Assembly (NCBI GenBank): GCA_027488935.1 | Contig: JAIYAP010000044.1 | Span: 62,001-126,000, forward strand | Reading direction: 5' to 3' | Source: Saprospiraceae bacterium | Lineage (GTDB): Bacteria > Bacteroidota > Bacteroidia > Chitinophagales > Saprospiraceae | Length of the DNA: 64,000 nucleotides | Shown here: positions 45,656 through 54,705 of the stretch, in pieces | Position numbering within the stretch: position 1 is the stretch's first letter | How the letters are laid out: the number at the start of each line of letters is the position of its first letter | Translations under genes and position numbers: made by a program | The notes under the pieces: model-generated | Told to the model about the DNA's origin: nothing | Databases searched by the model: none | What the model saw: the letters and a program-made list of their open reading frames with translations, nothing else

Positions 45656-46681
45656 TTATTTCAGGTTAAATGCACCGCTGCCTACGAGGTAGCCTTTATT
45701 GTAAATCTCCACTTTGTATTTTCCTTTTGCAAAGTTTTGACCAGGCTGCCAGCTACCGCATACGTTTGTTTCACCGTTTTGGTAGTTGCAAGTTGCAGTA
45801 GTAGTAAAACGCACATCTGATTCGTTGCGTTTGTCGGTAGCAACACCAGAACCCAGGCTTTCGATCGCCAAAGGCGCGCCGGTTGGGTCGATAATGCGCA
45901 AGTAGAATGTTTCTTCACCGGCAGGAACCACTTCGTTTGATTCTGTGGTGAAACAAATGTTCAATTTGTCCACTTTACCCGCACGGCTTTTGGTTTTCTC
46001 TTTGCCGTTGCTTTTCACTTGTACGGATTTCGTAGTTACGTTTTTCACACGGATGGCAGAAGCGATGTCCACTTTTTTAGCCAGCTGTGTTTTTTCCGCT
46101 TCCAAAGTAGATTTTTCAGAAACCAAGGCAGCTTTAGCGGTGCTTTCTTCATCCAATTTTGTTTTGGTTTCCGTCAGTGTGCTGGAAAGCGTAGAGATTT
46201 GCTGACCTTGTTGCGTATTGGTTTCGGTCAGGATACCTACTTGCTTTTTCAGCTCATCAATTTGCGCGAGGTATTCGTTTTTCTGTTTTTCCAGACGTGC
46301 CATACCAGCACGGTAGTCTTTTTTATCGCGGATCAGGCCAGTGATTTCGTTTTTCTGTGTTTCCAGTTGCTGCAATTGAGCATTGATTTTGTTGTCCAAT
46401 TCAGCATTGATCCCTTTTTGCTGCTCCAGTTGGGTTACAGCCTCGTTGTATTTGGTATCGAGGTCCGCAAACGCTGCTTTTTGCTCCGTCAATTCGGTTT
46501 GCGTCAAGGTAAGTGTTTGTCCGGTTTTGTATTTGCTCACCAACAGGAAAACGCACAAACCAAGCAGGATGGCGATGGCAACACCCATGATGGTAGTAAG
46601 ACGCTTTTGGCCGTTGTTGTCGTTAGAGCCACCGAAGTTAGAAGGGGTCGTGGGCTGATTGAAATTGGTGGGAGTGTTCAT
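45656..46681 (-). CDS. Single-pass membrane protein with long coiled coil
   Basis: A 341-residue protein of unknown function. A polar Asn/Thr-rich N-terminus is followed by one transmembrane helix (about 29-50), a long coiled coil (about 58-215; repeated Gln/Glu/Lys/Leu heptads such as QLEQQKGINAELDNKINAQL) and a C-terminal beta-rich domain (about 225-341; FYLRIIDPTGAPLA, KGKYKVEIYNKGYLVGSG). The topology places coil and domain outside the cytoplasm. It could be an envelope spacer or adaptor; there is no direct evidence. Confidence 0.78.
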   Translation of the reverse strand: MNTPTNFNQPTTPSNFGGSNDNNGQKRLTTIMGVAIAILLGLCVFLLVSKYKTGQTLTLTQTELTEQKAAFADLDTKYNEAVTQLEQQKGINAELDNKINAQLQQLETQKNEITGLIRDKKDYRAGMARLEKQKNEYLAQIDELKKQVGILTETNTQQGQQISTLSSTLTETKTKLDEESTAKAALVSEKSTLEAEKTQLAKKVDIASAIRVKNVTTKSVQVKSNGKEKTKSRAGKVDKLNICFTTESNEVVPAGEETFYLRIIDPTGAPLAIESLGSGVATDKRNESDVRFTTTATCNYQNGETNVCGSWQPGQNFAKGKYKVEIYNKGYLVGSGAFNLK

Positions 46682-46993
46682 ACTCTGAAAATGAAAGGTT
46701 TAACGTTAGTGATTGTAATTGGTTTGAAAACATAATCAACCTTTCTCCCGAAGATTGTCATGCGATTAAATGGTTTCGCCGATTGAAAAACTGCACATTT
46801 AACCGCAATGGCACTTGCTTTATTGCCCGGGTAGAAAGAAAGTTTTTAGAAGGACAGGCTGTTTTGATCTGCAAATAACTGAAAATCAATTGAATAATTT
46901 GTTAAGTAAATAATATGAAATCATCGCTTTTTTTTAGATAAATCAGAAACGACAGATAAATTATACCTTTGCGGCCACAAAATTTTTTGCCTT
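46682..46993. other. 312-bp intergenic region between divergent genes
   Basis: Separates the coiled-coil gene (minus) from the exonuclease gene (plus). Contains a -7 element for the exonuclease at 46964-46971. No coding frame of substance, tRNA-like fold or clear repeat was found in the rest, and I could not place a consensus promoter for the coiled-coil gene. Confidence 0.6.
46964..46971 (+). promoter_or_regulatory. -7 element (TACCTTTG) for the exonuclease gene
   Basis: Full match to TAnnTTTG, 22 bases before the ATG. No -33 TTTG at standard spacing. Confidence 0.55.
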
Positions 46994-47752
46994 ATGTCTG
47001 TTTTTGATGCATTTGATCTATACAATATATTGTTTTTGGACATCGAAACGGTGCCGGGTGCAGCCGATTTCGAAGATCTGAATGAAGAATTGCAGGAATT
47101 GTGGGGGTACAAAACCCGCCAAATTCTGCGTCGGCAAGACGAGGAGTTGGAATATGATGAAATTGCGGAGGCTTTTCGCACCCGCGCAGGAATCTATGCG
47201 GAGTTTGGCAAGATCGTGTGCATCTCGGCAGGTTTCTTGACCAAGCAGCCGGGCGATGAGTTGCCATTGTTACGCCTCAAGTCCTTTACCAATCATATTG
47301 AAGCCAATTTGCTGGAAGATTTCAGTGTGTTGCTCAACAAGCATTTTAACAACCCGGACAAGTTTGCCATTTGTGGGCACAATATCAAGGAGTTTGACAT
47401 TCCTTATATTTGCAGACGTATGCTGGTCAATCAGTTACCGCTGCCACGCTTGCTGGATATTGCTGGCAAAAAGCCCTGGGAGACCAAACATTTGGTAGAT
47501 ACCCTGGAGATGTGGAAGTTTGGTGATAATAAAAACTACACCTCTTTGCGTTTGTTGGCGGCGGTATTCAATTTCCCATCACCCAAAGATGACATGGATG
47601 GCAGTGATGTTGCGGGGGTGTATTGGGAAGAGCGCGATTTGGACCGAATTGCGACCTATTGTGAAAAAGATGTGGTGGCCACGGCGCAATTGTTTTTGCG
47701 GATGAAACGTATGCCCATGATTTTACCGGAGCAAATTGTGATTGTACGGTAA
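46994..47752 (+). CDS. Predicted 3'-5' exonuclease, PolB-type DnaQ-like fold
   Basis: A 252-residue single-domain DEDD exonuclease of the PolB-like exo2 type. ExoI is D16-x-E18 in FLDIETVPG, ExoII is CGHNIKEFDIPYI and ExoIII is YCEKDVVATAQL, giving a DEDDy-type site. It probably trims single-stranded DNA or RNA 3' ends; the biological role is not known. Own promoter upstream; followed by rpe after 41 bp. Confidence 0.9.
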   Translation: MSVFDAFDLYNILFLDIETVPGAADFEDLNEELQELWGYKTRQILRRQDEELEYDEIAEAFRTRAGIYAEFGKIVCISAGFLTKQPGDELPLLRLKSFTNHIEANLLEDFSVLLNKHFNNPDKFAICGHNIKEFDIPYICRRMLVNQLPLPRLLDIAGKKPWETKHLVDTLEMWKFGDNKNYTSLRLLAAVFNFPSPKDDMDGSDVAGVYWEERDLDRIATYCEKDVVATAQLFLRMKRMPMILPEQIVIVR

Positions 47753-47763
47753 AAGTTTTAAAC

Positions 47764-47791
47764 ACTGAATATCGAACACCGAATTACGAAC
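47764..47791. repeat. Four-unit 7-bp repeat (NNYGAAY) just before rpe
   Basis: Four consecutive 7-base units (ACTGAAT, ATCGAAC, ACCGAAT, TACGAAC) with GAA in exact 7-base register, ending two bases before the rpe ATG. It occupies the whole ribosome-binding region. Different in sequence from the AGTTGNN arrays near 60 kb and 62.7 kb but with the same period. Confidence 0.6.
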
Positions 47792-47793
47792 TT

Positions 47794-48468
47794 ATGGCAC
47801 GACAACATCTTATAGCGCCTTCTGTACTGGCTGCTGATTTTACGAAACTGGCCGCTGAAATGGACATGGTGAATGGCAGTGAAGCCGATTGGTTTCACCT
47901 GGATGTGATGGATGGCCGGTTTGTGCCGAATATCACCTTTGGCATGTTTATCATAGAAGCGATGCACAAAATGGCCCAAAAGCCGCTGGATGTGCATTTA
48001 ATGATCGTAGAACCCGAAAAATACATCGAATCTTTTCGCAAAGCGGGTGCTTCTGTGATTACGGTGCATTATGAAGTTTGTCCGCATTTGCATCGGACGC
48101 TTGCACAAATCAAGGAAACGGGTGCTAAAGCCGGGGTGGCCTTGAATCCGCATACACCCATTGAGGTGTTGGAGGATTTGATTGAAGATATAGACCTGGT
48201 GTGTTTGATGTCCGTAAATCCGGGTTTTGGCGGGCAAAAATTTATTTACCGGACCTTGGATAAGGTTCGGCGTTTGCGTGCCTTGATTGATATCCGAAAT
48301 GCATCGACCTTGATAGAAATAGACGGTGGGGTTGGGCTGCAAAATGCAGAGGTTTTGTTGCAAGCTGGAGCCGATGTGCTGGTGGCGGGCAGCAGTGTAT
48401 TCAGTGCGAAGGATCCGCGCGCAACGATTGCCGCCCTGAAAGCGTTTAAGCCAGTATTCGATCTTTAG
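47794..48468 (+). CDS. rpe: Ribulose-phosphate 3-epimerase
   Basis: A 224-residue TIM-barrel epimerase interconverting ribulose 5-phosphate and xylulose 5-phosphate in the pentose phosphate pathway. Signatures are APSVLAADFTKL, the metal/catalytic HLDVMDGRFVPN, MSVNPGFGGQKF and the phosphate loop DVLVAGSSVF. Length is normal. Confidence 0.97.
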   Translation: MARQHLIAPSVLAADFTKLAAEMDMVNGSEADWFHLDVMDGRFVPNITFGMFIIEAMHKMAQKPLDVHLMIVEPEKYIESFRKAGASVITVHYEVCPHLHRTLAQIKETGAKAGVALNPHTPIEVLEDLIEDIDLVCLMSVNPGFGGQKFIYRTLDKVRRLRALIDIRNASTLIEIDGGVGLQNAEVLLQAGADVLVAGSSVFSAKDPRATIAALKAFKPVFDL

Positions 48469-48480
48469 AACCCACACGCT

Positions 48481-50094
48481 TTGAAAAAAATTGATCAATT
48501 ATTGCTAAAGAGTTTTGTAGGGCCGTTTGCTGTGTCCTTTGGCATTGCGCTTTTCGTATTGATCATGCAATTTTTGTGGTTGTATATTGACGAAATCGCG
48601 GGCAAAGGGGTCAACATATTGGTGATGGTGGAATTGATCGCCTATTTGTCCATTTCCACTTTTCCGATGGCTTTGCCGATTGCTGTTTTGATTGCTTCGG
48701 TCATGGTAATGGGTTCATTAGCAGAGCGTTATGAGTTGTCGAGTATGAAATCGGCAGGTGTTTCCTTGCTGCGTGTGATGCGCAGTTTGATTGTTTGCGC
48801 CGTTGGCATTGCGGCCTTTTCCTACGTTTGTTCCGACTTTTTGATTCCTATTTCCAATTTGAAATTTAAATCCAGGCTGTATGATATTCGCAAGCAAAAA
48901 CCGGCATTAACGCTCGAAAAAGGCGTTTTTAATGAAGATTTTCGGCAGTTTGTGATCCGTATTGGCGATAAAGAAAAAGATGGGGAAACTATTTCTGATG
49001 TTTTAATTGAGGATCAAAGTAACGTGGGGCGATTGAATTTTAATCAAATTTTATCGGATAGCGGGCAGATGTACACCACCGACGACAAGCGTTATTTTGT
49101 GATGAATTTGTTTCGAGGTACTCAATACCAGGAACCAGGCAGCAATAATTCTTCTCAGCGCCAGCGTTATCCGTTTATTCGTACCAATTTTAAATCCTGG
49201 ACGAAAGTGTGGGATATGAAAGAGTTTGAAATGACGCGCACGGATGACGAACGTTTTAAATCGCAACGTTCCATGTTGAGTATGAGTCAGTTGCGTTTTA
49301 ATGTAGATTCTCTGAACAATTTAGTGTACAACAACAAACAGAGTATTGCGCAGGATATGTTGGCCAATATCAACAAACAGTTGATCAAGCCTGTGATATC
49401 TGTTCCGCCTCAACCCGCTGTTGAATTGCTTAAAAATAAAAAAAGCCCAAAAACTCAAAAAAGCAATATTGAAAATTCCGAAATCAAAGTCCTGGCGCAG
49501 AAAGCTATGGAAGATGCCAGGAACCAGCAAGGTTTATTTACAGATGCGGCTAAAGCATACAAGCAGGTATTGGATAAACCCTTAAATCAATACACGTCAT
49601 TTGACCAAACCTTTATGGAAGGAGCCCGTGGGGCATTGTTGCGGGAGGCGAAAGTGCGCTCCAATTTTTACAAAAATATATATACCACCCATAGCACCCT
49701 GATCAAGAATCGTCGATTGGAATCGGTAAAAACGGCATATGAATTGTACACCAAATATGGTTTTGCGTTGATTTGCCTTGTTTTTATATTTATTGGTGCG
49801 CCGATGGGGGCTATTATTCGAAAAGGTGGTTTTGGGTATCCGGTTTTGGTTTCGATTATCTTTTTCGTAACCTTTATCATGCTGACGATTTTGTGCCGTA
49901 AGTTTGCGGAATTGCTCATTTTATCGCCTTTCTGGGCCGCGATGTTGCCTTGTTTGTTGTTAGCGCCTGTCGGATTTGTACTGACGCGCAAAGCACAAAA
50001 TGATTCACAGATGATTAATACAGATCGTTTTCAGCAGGCAGTGCGTTGGGTGCTTACTCGTTTACAACGCCATAAAAAAGTGCTTGACGCCTGA
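48481..50094 (+). CDS. LptF/LptG-family permease (YjgP/YjgQ)
   Basis: A 537-residue inner-membrane permease of the lipopolysaccharide-export type. N-terminal helices (ILMQFLWLYIDEI; ISTFPMALPIAVLIA with LAERYELSSMKSAGVS) are followed by a large periplasmic region with a beta-jellyroll and a long polar insert (about 285-400), then C-terminal helices (GAPMGAIIRKGGFGYPV; LCRKFAEL). The F/G assignment cannot be made by eye. The only sensible start is TTG at 48481, since no ATG lies before the first helix. 12 bp after rpe. Confidence 0.9.
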   Translation: MKKIDQLLLKSFVGPFAVSFGIALFVLIMQFLWLYIDEIAGKGVNILVMVELIAYLSISTFPMALPIAVLIASVMVMGSLAERYELSSMKSAGVSLLRVMRSLIVCAVGIAAFSYVCSDFLIPISNLKFKSRLYDIRKQKPALTLEKGVFNEDFRQFVIRIGDKEKDGETISDVLIEDQSNVGRLNFNQILSDSGQMYTTDDKRYFVMNLFRGTQYQEPGSNNSSQRQRYPFIRTNFKSWTKVWDMKEFEMTRTDDERFKSQRSMLSMSQLRFNVDSLNNLVYNNKQSIAQDMLANINKQLIKPVISVPPQPAVELLKNKKSPKTQKSNIENSEIKVLAQKAMEDARNQQGLFTDAAKAYKQVLDKPLNQYTSFDQTFMEGARGALLREAKVRSNFYKNIYTTHSTLIKNRRLESVKTAYELYTKYGFALICLVFIFIGAPMGAIIRKGGFGYPVLVSIIFFVTFIMLTILCRKFAELLILSPFWAAMLPCLLLAPVGFVLTRKAQNDSQMINTDRFQQAVRWVLTRLQRHKKVLDA

Positions 50095-50101
50095 AATAGA
50101 C

Positions 50102-50809
50102 ATGCAGAATCATCTTAACCGCAGTATTTGGGATATCCCTTGGTTCACAATCCCTGTTTTATTGGCCTTCGTGGGTGGGCTTTTTTTTATGTTTTTGGTG
50201 CCTTACCGGGCCGAAATTTTGATGCTCAATGCATGGCGTATGGAGCCGTTGAATGCCTTTTTTTGGTTTTGGACCAAAATGGGCGAAACTTACCCTTATC
50301 TGGTCGCCTTGTTTTTGTGCCTTTTTTGGCGGTTTCGGTATGCGTTGCTGATTGGAATGGCGGGCATTCTAGTGGTGCCCTACGCGTATTTTTTAAAAGA
50401 TTGGATTGGGGTAATGCGTCCTTTAAACTGGCTGGGGGAGCAGGGTTTGCGGGAAAAATTGGTGGTGGTTCCTTATGTTGAACTTGCATCGGGGTATACC
50501 AGTTTTCCATCTGGACATACGATTGCCGCGTTTACCTTATATACTTTGTTGGCATTGATGGTGCCTAAATCGCGTGCCATTGGGGGGCTATTTTTTGCGA
50601 TAATGGCTGTTTTAGTGGGTATTTCCCGTGTTTTCCTGGCACAGCATTTTGTTGCTGATGTATTGGGGGGCGTCGTATTTGGGTTGTTGTTGGCAAGTGT
50701 GGTTTGGCAAATTGGCCAAATGGCTGCTTTTCGTACCAATACAGGCCTGGATCGCAATTTATTTCAGATTACGAAGAAACAGTCATCTGCGCCTCCAGGT
50801 ATTGAATAA
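50102..50809 (+). CDS. PAP2-family membrane phosphatase
   Basis: A 235-residue membrane enzyme with the three-part PAP2 signature: KDWIGVMRP, PSGHT in the central loop and SRVFLAQHFVADVLGG. It probably dephosphorylates a lipid such as undecaprenyl diphosphate or phosphatidate. I use the ATG at 50102, just after the permease stop; the frame extends to a TTG at 50084. Its last 41 bp overlap the end of the convergent miaA gene. Confidence 0.93.
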   Translation: MQNHLNRSIWDIPWFTIPVLLAFVGGLFFMFLVPYRAEILMLNAWRMEPLNAFFWFWTKMGETYPYLVALFLCLFWRFRYALLIGMAGILVVPYAYFLKDWIGVMRPLNWLGEQGLREKLVVVPYVELASGYTSFPSGHTIAAFTLYTLLALMVPKSRAIGGLFFAIMAVLVGISRVFLAQHFVADVLGGVVFGLLLASVVWQIGQMAAFRTNTGLDRNLFQITKKQSSAPPGIE

Positions 50810-51677
50810 CTTTTTCGGTATCCGTCGGATCAAATGTTTGCCAATTCCCGTGTTTTTTAAACCAGGTTGCCTGTCTTTTGGCGTAGTTTCTGGAATGCTG
50901 CTGTATTTTATCAATGGCCTCAACGCGAGAGATATTTCCATCAAAATATTCAAAAAACTCTTCATAACCGACTGTTCTTAAAGCGCTTAGGTCGCGATAA
51001 GGCAACAAGGAGCGCGCTTCCTCTTCCAATCCTGCATCCACCATTTCGAGCACGCGGGCATCGATGCGTGCGTATAACTGTGGGCGTGGTACATCGAGCA
51101 GCACATACAAAGGCTGAAAGGGGCGTTGTACTTTGGCGCCCGCGCGAAAACTGCTGTACGGCTGTCCGGCAGCCAAACAAACCTCCAATGCCCTGCGCAT
51201 GCGGGCGGGATTTTGACGGTCTACTTCCGCATAATAGGTGGGGTCGAGGTTGGAAAGCGTCGTTTGTAGCCACGACAAGCCACCCCGCTCCATCTCTGCA
51301 TCCACTTGGGCTTTAATTGGTGCGGGAACTTCCGGGAATTGATCCATCCCCTCGCAAAGTGTGCGGAGGTACAAGCCAGATCCACCGCTGACAATGGCGA
51401 TTGATTTCGTTTCAAAAATTTTATCGAGGCAAAGCAGGGCATCGCGTTCAAAATCGCCCACGCTGTACGTTTGGGTGACATCCAGGCTGTCAATAAAATG
51501 GTGGGGAGCTGCGGCCAACTCTGCTGCATTGGGTTTAGCGGTGCCAATAGACATGCCTCGATAGAACTGTCGACTGTCGGCCGAAAGAATCTCCGTGTTA
51601 AAATGCCGGGCAAGTTGAATGGCCAAAGCCGTCTTCCCAGTAGCTGTTGCGCCACCGATTACAATTAAATATTTCAC
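50769..51677 (-). CDS. miaA: tRNA dimethylallyltransferase
   Basis: A 302-residue MiaA that transfers the dimethylallyl group to A37 of tRNAs reading UNN codons. The P-loop GGATATGKTA is at the N-terminus, then SADSRQFYRGM and GTAKP, with VSGGSGLYL and RTVGYEEFFEYF further on. I prefer the GTG at 51677 because the P-loop then begins at the usual distance and a -7 element lies 6 bases upstream; the frame extends to another GTG at 51725. The 3' end overlaps the PAP2 gene by 41 bp. Confidence 0.92.
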   Translation of the reverse strand: MKYLIVIGGATATGKTALAIQLARHFNTEILSADSRQFYRGMSIGTAKPNAAELAAAPHHFIDSLDVTQTYSVGDFERDALLCLDKIFETKSIAIVSGGSGLYLRTLCEGMDQFPEVPAPIKAQVDAEMERGGLSWLQTTLSNLDPTYYAEVDRQNPARMRRALEVCLAAGQPYSSFRAGAKVQRPFQPLYVLLDVPRPQLYARIDARVLEMVDAGLEEEARSLLPYRDLSALRTVGYEEFFEYFDGNISRVEAIDKIQQHSRNYAKRQATWFKKHGNWQTFDPTDTEKVIQYLEAQMTVSS

Positions 51678-51683
51678 AATCCG

Positions 51684-51691
51684 CAAAATTC
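51684..51691 (-). promoter_or_regulatory. -7 element (GAATTTTG) immediately before miaA
   Basis: On the minus strand GAATTTTG matches TAnnTTTG except for the first base. Only six bases separate it from the GTG start, so the miaA transcript may be leaderless, as for pyrR. Confidence 0.45.
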
Positions 51692-51725
51692 TTTCTTTTT
51701 TCGCGCTTTCAGAAAAAGTACGCAC

Positions 51726-53018
51726 ATGAAATTCAGTTTAAAAGGCCAAAGTACGGGCAAATTTTATCCATACATCTCTCAAATTACGCCATTGATGCTT
51801 TTGGCGTTCTTTCGCAAAATTTATTTGAACAATTTAAAGGGCGTTCCCACCAATGCACCGGTTATTTTGGCGGGCAACCATCCGACGGCTTTTGTAGATC
51901 CGATTTTGCTTTGCCTGTTTCTGGACCCGCCCATTTATAATATGACACGGGGCGATATTTTCAAAAAGCCGTTTTACCGAAAATTGATGGAAAGCATTAA
52001 TATGTTTCCGGTGTACCGGGTGCGCGACGGATATGCCACCCGCGATCGGAACGACGAAGTATTTGATTATTGCATTGAAAAGTTGCAACAGGAACGAGTG
52101 GTTACTATTTATGTGGAAGGCGAACACCACCTTGAAAAGATTGTGCGTCCGGCCAAAAAAGGGTTTGCTCGCATTGCTTTTGGTGCGTTTGAGCGCTATG
52201 CTCAAGACAATTTGCAAATTGTTCCGGCGGGCTGCAATTATCAGTGGGGCGATCGGCCGCGCGATACGACGATGGTGAATATTGGTCCACCGATTTTTGT
52301 AAAGGATTATTGGTCTTTATACCAGAAAAATCAGGCCATGGCGATCAATAAATTATGCGCCGATTTGGAGGCGGCCTTGAAAAAAGTGTGTTTTCATATG
52401 GAAGACCCGAATGACATTCCTTTAGCGGAACAATTGCTTGAACTACACCGGAGTACGCATTTGTTTACAGCTTTGCCCATTATACAATACAATACGCCGC
52501 GTTTTGAATTGGAAAAAGCAGTGTGTAATCGGGTAAATGACATGCCTGCGTCCGAAAAGCAACGTTTAAAAACAGAAACCGATGGCTATTTTTCGGAATT
52601 GGCGGCGGCGGGTGTAAGTGATCTTGCCTTAATGACACCGCAGCGAGGCAAATTATTTGGATTGATGCTATTTATATTGGGTTTTATTCCGTTTGTTATA
52701 GGTTACCTAAGTAGTTGGCCCTTACTGCGTTTGGCGCATTGGTCGACCTATCGCTTGGTAAAAAAACGCGAATTTATCGGCAGTGTGATGATGGGGATTG
52801 GATTTTTGGCTGGTTTTGTGTATTATTTACTTTGGTTGATTGTAGGAGTTTGCACCTTGCACCCGTTTTGGATTGGTTTGACGATCAGTTTGCCGCTTTT
52901 AGGCTGGTTTTCTGTGTTTTACTGCGAAATGTGGGCAGGCTGGGTTGCTGCGCGAAAAGCCAAGTTTCATCCCAAACGTGCCGAATTGTTAGCGCAAAGG
53001 GCCAAAATCAACTTTTAG
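51726..53018 (+). CDS. 1-acyl-glycerol-3-phosphate acyltransferase-like (PlsC domain) membrane protein
   Basis: A 430-residue protein. The N-terminal half is a PlsC-type acyltransferase domain with the HxxxxxD motif at H52-D58 (NHPTAFVDP) and a VEGEHHLEKIVRPAKKG block in the position of the usual EGxRS motif. The C-terminal part has about four hydrophobic helices (about 305-420). Probably acylates lysophosphatidate or a related lipid. Bacteroidota have long-form PlsC proteins like this. Its 3' end overlaps the convergent bshC by 4 bp. Confidence 0.85.
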   Translation: MKFSLKGQSTGKFYPYISQITPLMLLAFFRKIYLNNLKGVPTNAPVILAGNHPTAFVDPILLCLFLDPPIYNMTRGDIFKKPFYRKLMESINMFPVYRVRDGYATRDRNDEVFDYCIEKLQQERVVTIYVEGEHHLEKIVRPAKKGFARIAFGAFERYAQDNLQIVPAGCNYQWGDRPRDTTMVNIGPPIFVKDYWSLYQKNQAMAINKLCADLEAALKKVCFHMEDPNDIPLAEQLLELHRSTHLFTALPIIQYNTPRFELEKAVCNRVNDMPASEKQRLKTETDGYFSELAAAGVSDLALMTPQRGKLFGLMLFILGFIPFVIGYLSSWPLLRLAHWSTYRLVKKREFIGSVMMGIGFLAGFVYYLLWLIVGVCTLHPFWIGLTISLPLLGWFSVFYCEMWAGWVAARKAKFHPKRAELLAQRAKINF

Positions 53019-54613
53019 CCAGGCAATTCTTCCGATAAAATGATAAAACCGGGGTCAAATGGCTGTAAAGCGGCTTTGAGGGTATCAAAATAGCCGGGGC
53101 CATATTTGAGGTAATACGCCAGGAAATTTTCGCTGCGTTCCTGCAGGCCATTGCCTGGAAACAATTTTTCTTTGAGTGTGCGTAATTGATTGAGGGTCAC
53201 TTCATGCCGTTGTTTTTCGGCCTTCATTAAGCGCGCTTGCCATTGTTCCAGGGCCGCCGTGGTTTTACTGGCATCGGCCCGAACCGCTTTATCTAAGGTC
53301 GGATCAATGGCAGCGGCTTTGGCGGCAAGTTGTTCATAAACCTGTGCAATTGCTTGTATTTCAGGCTGTAAGTTGATTTCTCCTGCTGCATTGGTCTCGA
53401 TGAACCGACGTACCAAAAGGTCAGTGTCTTCAAAGCATTCAGAAGCGGTAAAACCGAATTTTTGCAATTTCTTTTGGGCGTCTTTATCGAGCCAAAGCAC
53501 CGAATTGCGGCGTACCAGCATCGGATAAGGAATGCCGAGGGTTTCAAATTGTGTTTTGCGCTCAAGCCAATATGCCAATTCGCCCCCACCGCCCACGTAG
53601 GCAAGATTAGGCAACACCAGTTCCTGAAACAAGGGGCGCAACACCACATTGGGAGAAAAACGTTCGGGGTGTTTTTCGAGCAAATCAAGTATTTCGGCCT
53701 CGCTCCATACCAAGTTTGTATTCAAGGCTTTATAGATGCCATCTTCCAACACAATCCGTTCGCGCAGGCCTTTATCCAGGTAAAACAAATTGATCGCGCG
53801 GGGGGATGCTTGTGTTTTGAATCCAGCTGCATTCAAGGCGTCGGCGGTGGCGCTGACCAAAGTCTGGGAGCTTTGTTCGAGCAATTCCTGACGCATCAGC
53901 GGAATAAACTCCCGTTTGAGTACCGGGTGGTTCATATTGAGCACCAAGAGGCCAAATCTGCCAAAAAGCGCATGCAACAAGGCCTGGGTAGCGCTGGCAA
54001 AATCATTGGACTGGGTGTAGGCTTGTTCGAGTTGGGTAAATATTTCGACGGCTAAATCGGAGGTACCCAGGATGTCTTTCAATTGATCAAGCAGCGGGTG
54101 CACTTGGACTGTGCGCATGCTTCCTACCGCGCCCGATTCGTTTGGTTCCCAGGTTAAAGGCTTGTTGAACAGGCTAATGTGATTGAGTTCTTCCAGATCG
54201 TGGTCTTCGCTGCCCAATACAAAAACAGGAATTACTTTTTTACCCGTTTCTTTGGTGGCTGCTTCTGCAAGGGTGATGGTCGTGATCGCTTTGTAAACAA
54301 AGTAGAGCGGACCTAAAAAGAGGGCAGGTTGATGGGCGGTGGTAACGGTATAGGTATCGGCGGCTAATAATTGTTCAATGTGTTGGTTAACAAGTGCTTC
54401 TGCGGGGATTTTATGATATTGCTCCTTCAAAACCTGCACCAAAGCAGCGCGTGGGGTTTGGAACTGGGTACGGGCAGCAATTACGGCCTCGAAAGATGCC
54501 AATGCGGGTTCGTATGTATAAAATGGTTTCAACTTAGGGTCGCCCGTGGCATAAGCAATGTCCGTTTTTGCGAGTTGGGGAACTTTTTCGAAAGCAAGCA
54601 GGGTTTTAAGCAT
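53015..54613 (-). CDS. bshC: Bacillithiol biosynthesis cysteine-adding enzyme
   Basis: A 532-residue BshC homologue. Family segments are TVTTAHQPALFLGPLYFVYK, VFVLGSEDHDLEELNHI and NLAYVGGGGELAYWLE. BshC adds cysteine to glucosaminyl-malate in the last step of bacillithiol synthesis, so this organism probably uses bacillithiol as a low-molecular-weight thiol. bshA and bshB are not in the window. Length is typical. Confidence 0.92.
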   Translation of the reverse strand: MLKTLLAFEKVPQLAKTDIAYATGDPKLKPFYTYEPALASFEAVIAARTQFQTPRAALVQVLKEQYHKIPAEALVNQHIEQLLAADTYTVTTAHQPALFLGPLYFVYKAITTITLAEAATKETGKKVIPVFVLGSEDHDLEELNHISLFNKPLTWEPNESGAVGSMRTVQVHPLLDQLKDILGTSDLAVEIFTQLEQAYTQSNDFASATQALLHALFGRFGLLVLNMNHPVLKREFIPLMRQELLEQSSQTLVSATADALNAAGFKTQASPRAINLFYLDKGLRERIVLEDGIYKALNTNLVWSEAEILDLLEKHPERFSPNVVLRPLFQELVLPNLAYVGGGGELAYWLERKTQFETLGIPYPMLVRRNSVLWLDKDAQKKLQKFGFTASECFEDTDLLVRRFIETNAAGEINLQPEIQAIAQVYEQLAAKAAAIDPTLDKAVRADASKTTAALEQWQARLMKAEKQRHEVTLNQLRTLKEKLFPGNGLQERSENFLAYYLKYGPGYFDTLKAALQPFDPGFIILSEELPG

Positions 54614-54647
54614 CTTGAGTAGCTAGGCGTGCATTTTAATTGGATGG

Positions 54648-54655
54648 CAAATCTA
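54648..54655 (-). promoter_or_regulatory. -7 element (TAGATTTG) for bshC
   Basis: On the minus strand TAGATTTG fully matches TAnnTTTG, 34 bases before the bshC ATG. It lies inside the longest possible version of the divergent RNA-ligase gene, which argues for a later ligase start. Confidence 0.5.
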
Positions 54656-54705
54656 TGGCTAAACAGCATCCTGCGGGCAATTGTTGGATGAAATTCAAAA
54701 AACCT

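Noticed and set aside
46682-46993. The longest intergenic gap considered as an RNA gene
   Set aside because: No tRNA-like fold, no strong stem-loop series and no recognisable ncRNA signature seen by eye.
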